Below, piece by piece: positions 12,152 through 14,631 of a stretch of 14,631 nucleotides of DNA; within the stretch, counting starts at the first letter, position 1, and every line of letters starts with the position of its first letter. The position numbers and the translations under genes were made by a program. The DNA is from Kiritimatiellales bacterium. Its GTDB lineage: Bacteria > Verrucomicrobiota > Kiritimatiellia > Kiritimatiellales > Tichowtungiaceae. Below the pieces are notes generated by a model. The model saw nothing but the letters and a program-made list of their open reading frames with translations. It did not search any database and was not told the DNA's origin. The DNA lies in contig JBBADV010000030.1 in assembly GCA_041656295.1 (NCBI GenBank), positions 1-14,631 of the forward strand, written 5' to 3'.

Positions 12152-14553
12152 TCTGGAAGCTTGACAATACGGATTTTGCAGACTACCACGTGCGGGTTAC
12201 CCGCGCGCAGGGGGTGCTCGATATGCCCCGGCTGCGCGATAACAGCCATGATTGGTTAGACGAGGATGGCAGAGATTACTGGGAGGAGCTTGCCGACCTG
12301 AAATTTCAGGATCGGGAAATTATTTTGAATTGCTACATTAAAGCCGGTTCGGAAAGCGAATTTCAATCGCGTTTAAAAACGTTTTATAACGCCTTGAAAG
12401 CGGAGCAGATGCGGCTGCTTTCTCCGCCATTTGGCGACCCGGTAAATTGCTACCTCGACAAAGAGGTGCTGATTGACCGCCGCACAAAATATGTTACGAA
12501 ATGGCAATTGGGCGTTTTTGTGCTCCGGTTCACCGTGCCCGGCGACCCGGAAGGGATGCCCGTGGAAATTAAACGGTGGACGGGCAGCGAAACCATCATT
12601 CCTGCAGTTGTTTTTACCAACAATTTGCGGGTTAACAAAACGTTGCAAGGCGACATCTACGCCACGCTTTCCTTTGAATCGCCGGAAAAATTGCCACTGA
12701 AATATTTCGACTACATTCAGGTCAATTCCAACGGGGTGCACAATGACAACTTCCACCTGGCCACCGAACCTGCTTTCCGAAAGCTCTCCACAAATAAATA
12801 TGTCTATGACCTCCGCCTGGAGCACCAGAGCGCCTGGCTGGATAGTTCCAATTTCCTAAATCTGAACGAAGAAGCGGAATTCTATCTTCACGCCAATCTG
12901 GAGGAGATCATTGACTTGATTATTGACAACCACAACCGCCGCTGGTGGGGAAATTTCGCAAAAGGGAGCATTTTCGCCACCGAACGCCGGTTGCACAAAT
13001 TCAGCGGCGAAACCTGTCTGGAAGTTCTGCGCCGCATGTGCTCCGAATATCAACTCGAATATGAATTCGAGTACATTCAGGCGGGAAGTTATTCCATCAA
13101 TGTCAAGGAGCAGGTGGCGAATACCAAAAATATTACGCTCGAATACGGCAAAGGGAAAGGCTTGTATGACCTTTTCCGTGAAAACGCAAACCGCAAGGAA
13201 ATAGCCACGATCCTCTATGCATTCGGTTCACAGAAAAACCTGAAACCGGGGTACCGGGGGGGCATCGGGCGGCTCAGCTTCGACGGCAATCCGCTGATTG
13301 ACAACGAAGGACTGCACGACGGCGCCGGGCCGCATGAGAAAACCGTGTTTTTCGAGGACATTTTCCCGCAGCGCACCGGCACGGTCTCCAGTTACACGCA
13401 AAAATTCCCGGACGAACTGACCACCGCGGAGAAATACGTTTTCCCCGACGGCATTTTCAAGCTCACCGACAACGGGCTGGATTTCGACATCAACGACTAC
13501 CTGCTGGGCGGATTGACCGCTAAAATCAAGATGACTACCGGCGACCTGGCGGGGTTTGAATTTGAAATTCAGCGCTACGATGATGACATCCAGTCTATGT
13601 TCCTGATTCGCTTCAAGGACGAACGCGGGGAACTATTCCCCAACGATGTACTGAAAATCAAAGCCGGCGACAAATACAAACTCATTGACATCGACCTGCC
13701 GGACAGCTATGTGGAGGCCGCCGAAGCAGAACTGGAAGCGGCGGCGCTGGCGGTTCACCAGGATTCCAAAATCCCCGATTTCCCTTACCGGGTGCGGATT
13801 GACCCCGCTTTTGTGCGGGATAACGCAGTCGGAGGGTTCGAAATCGGCGACCGCCTGACGGTGGTGGATGCCGATTTTTCCCTGAACAACCTGCTGCGCA
13901 TTTCGCAACTCATCTATGATGCGCCCCGCCGCACTTACGACTGCCAGCTGGCATCCACCGCCCGGCTCACGCATCGGCAGCAGATGGAACTGCGCATCCG
14001 CGCCCTGGAACGTGCGCTTGAATCCACGCAAATTCAGAAACCGGAAAATCAGCGGAAAGATGTGGAGACCACCGCCGAATTGCGCGGGCGGCTACTTTTC
14101 CCCGAAAATGACAAGCTGAAAGTGGAGGACATTATGAAGAATAACACCGTCGGCCCCCGTTTTTTGGATTTCGATGCCGGGGTGCCGCAATTCTACCTCA
14201 GCGATGCCTTAGTCGAAACAAATGTGGATGATGACGAAGATAAGTTGGTGATTGGCGACGGAACCATCAGCATCACCAACTGGGCGGGGCTGCACAAATA
14301 CGACATTGCGAAAATGCGCGCAAACAATGAGGTCTATGATCCCACGCGCACGTGGGAAATTGAAGAAACAACTTTCAACCTGCAGAGCAAGGACGGACAT
14401 TGGCTCTATGCAAAAATTTCCCTGGATGAAAACGAGGATAAGGCGGAAATCCTGGCCATCCCGGAGCACCAGGAGGTGAATTTATTAATCGAAGATAATA
14501 TCTTAATGTACAAATTAGGGCACATTTCTAAAGGAGAGGAGGGCGGAGCATGA
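12148..14553 (+). CDS. Distal tail / baseplate hub protein (Dit-Tal-like fusion)
   Basis: 801 residues. The first 130 or so look like a distal tail domain (VRVTRAQGVLDMPRLRDNSH, LKFQDREIILNCYIK, TFYNALKAEQM). Residues about 150-600 resemble the hub or tail-associated region of other phages: beta-rich, with a helical segment LEEIIDLIIDNHNRRWW (251-267) and GETCLEVLRRMCSEYQLEYE (287-306), followed by GKGLYDLFRENANRKEIA. A coiled coil follows (about 606-630, RLTHRQQMELRIRALERALE). The C-terminal domain (about 640-800) has FYLSDALVETNV, TWEIEETTFNL and HWLYAKISL, a layout I recall from Bacteroidota tail proteins. No lysozyme or peptidase catalytic motif is visible. It starts with an ATGA overlap and ends with another, into a following gene. 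The Dit-Tal fusion is inferred from position and paralogy. Confidence 0.8.
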   Translation: MIWKLDNTDFADYHVRVTRAQGVLDMPRLRDNSHDWLDEDGRDYWEELADLKFQDREIILNCYIKAGSESEFQSRLKTFYNALKAEQMRLLSPPFGDPVNCYLDKEVLIDRRTKYVTKWQLGVFVLRFTVPGDPEGMPVEIKRWTGSETIIPAVVFTNNLRVNKTLQGDIYATLSFESPEKLPLKYFDYIQVNSNGVHNDNFHLATEPAFRKLSTNKYVYDLRLEHQSAWLDSSNFLNLNEEAEFYLHANLEEIIDLIIDNHNRRWWGNFAKGSIFATERRLHKFSGETCLEVLRRMCSEYQLEYEFEYIQAGSYSINVKEQVANTKNITLEYGKGKGLYDLFRENANRKEIATILYAFGSQKNLKPGYRGGIGRLSFDGNPLIDNEGLHDGAGPHEKTVFFEDIFPQRTGTVSSYTQKFPDELTTAEKYVFPDGIFKLTDNGLDFDINDYLLGGLTAKIKMTTGDLAGFEFEIQRYDDDIQSMFLIRFKDERGELFPNDVLKIKAGDKYKLIDIDLPDSYVEAAEAELEAAALAVHQDSKIPDFPYRVRIDPAFVRDNAVGGFEIGDRLTVVDADFSLNNLLRISQLIYDAPRRTYDCQLASTARLTHRQQMELRIRALERALESTQIQKPENQRKDVETTAELRGRLLFPENDKLKVEDIMKNNTVGPRFLDFDAGVPQFYLSDALVETNVDDDEDKLVIGDGTISITNWAGLHKYDIAKMRANNEVYDPTRTWEIEETTFNLQSKDGHWLYAKISLDENEDKAEILAIPEHQEVNLLIEDNILMYKLGHISKGEEGGA
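14537..14542 (+). promoter_or_regulatory. Consensus Shine-Dalgarno AGGAGG for the last gene
   Basis: A perfect AGGAGG lies seven bases before the ATG at 14550, within a longer AAAGGAGAGGAGGG tract at the end of the hub gene. It fixes the start and is unlike the A-rich, SD-less leaders of most genes here. Confidence 0.7.
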
Positions 14554-14631
14554 GGTACGCAGCGATGTTATGGGGCAACGTGAAAGCCGGGATCGGGGGG
14601 GGGAATGACGGCATCACCCCGCACATTGGCC
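14550..14631 (+). CDS. Tail-operon gene of unknown function, 3' end off window
   Basis: The ATG at 14550 overlaps the hub stop (ATGA) and has an AGGAGG seven bases upstream. Only 27 codons are visible: MRYAAMLWGNVKAGIGGGND, then GITPHIG. Codons 16-18 lie in a run of nine G (14595-14603). There is too little sequence to assign a function. From its place after the hub it could be a baseplate, tail fibre or receptor-binding protein. Confidence 0.7.
   Translation, partial: MRYAAMLWGNVKAGIGGGNDGITPHIG
14595..14603 (+). repeat. Poly-G tract of nine bases within codons 16-19
   Basis: GATC is followed by nine G and AATGAC, early in the coding region of the last gene. A tract this long is prone to slipped-strand mispairing, and a gain or loss of one base would shift the frame. 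Confidence 0.85.

Noticed and set aside
13054..13071. Palindrome CTCGAAT-ATGA-ATTCGAG
   Set aside because: Inside the hub gene, encoding LEYEFE; it results from alternating Glu and aromatic codons and has no regulatory context.
1..14631. CRISPR array, tRNA, rRNA, IS element, toxin-antitoxin or anti-phage defence genes
   Set aside because: No regularly spaced repeats, no RNA gene signatures, no transposase, and every substantial gene fits virion assembly apart from the glycosyltransferase-like one.

Overview
This window carries the head-packaging and tail-morphogenesis genes of a tailed phage, most likely a prophage or other Mu-like element, in a bacterium of the Bacteroidota or a close relative (FCB group). 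Two things point there. The portal (DUF935) and gp36-like (DUF1320) proteins are of Mu type. Most start codons are preceded by A/T-rich tracts rather than by Shine-Dalgarno sequences, as is usual in Bacteroidota. Base composition is near half G+C by eye. No host genes, integrase, transposase, lysis genes, tRNA, rRNA, CRISPR or IS elements were seen.

The layout is divergent. From about 3705 leftwards (minus strand) runs a packaging and portal operon: small terminase, large terminase, a 115-residue basic protein of unknown function, a DUF1320 protein, and the DUF935 portal, which runs off the left edge. From about 3853 rightwards (plus strand) runs the head and tail operon: a prohead protease fused to a scaffold (with a probable nested scaffold start), a two-repeat beta-rich protein (candidate decoration protein), the major capsid protein, a tail tube-like protein, a tail assembly chaperone, the tape measure, a glycosyltransferase-like protein, two related distal-tail-type proteins (the second fused to a large hub region), and the first 27 codons of another gene cut by the right edge. 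The divergent gap (3706-3852) holds a perfect 9-bp inverted repeat overlapping a Bacteroidota-type -7 box, plus two further dyads.

The genes form one assembly pathway. The protease and scaffold shape a capsid around the portal, the terminase fills it with DNA, and the chaperone loads tube protein around the tape measure. The Dit/hub proteins close the distal end. No stretch over 300 bases lacks a gene.

The most interesting signals are: (1) a textbook A AAA AAG slippery site at 7767-7773 that would join the chaperone frame to a 73-codon -1 frame with no credible start of its own, as in lambda gpG/gpGT; (2) an intrinsic-terminator-like hairpin with eight T residues inside the chaperone coding sequence, directly after the tube gene; (3) a GT-A-like glycosyltransferase inside the tail operon, preceded by a Shine-Dalgarno-like site; (4) a secretion-signal-like N-terminus on the capsid protein; (5) a run of nine G residues just inside the last gene, which has a consensus AGGAGG ribosome site. 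No wholly new system is claimed; the module is recognisable, with several unusual regulatory and structural details.
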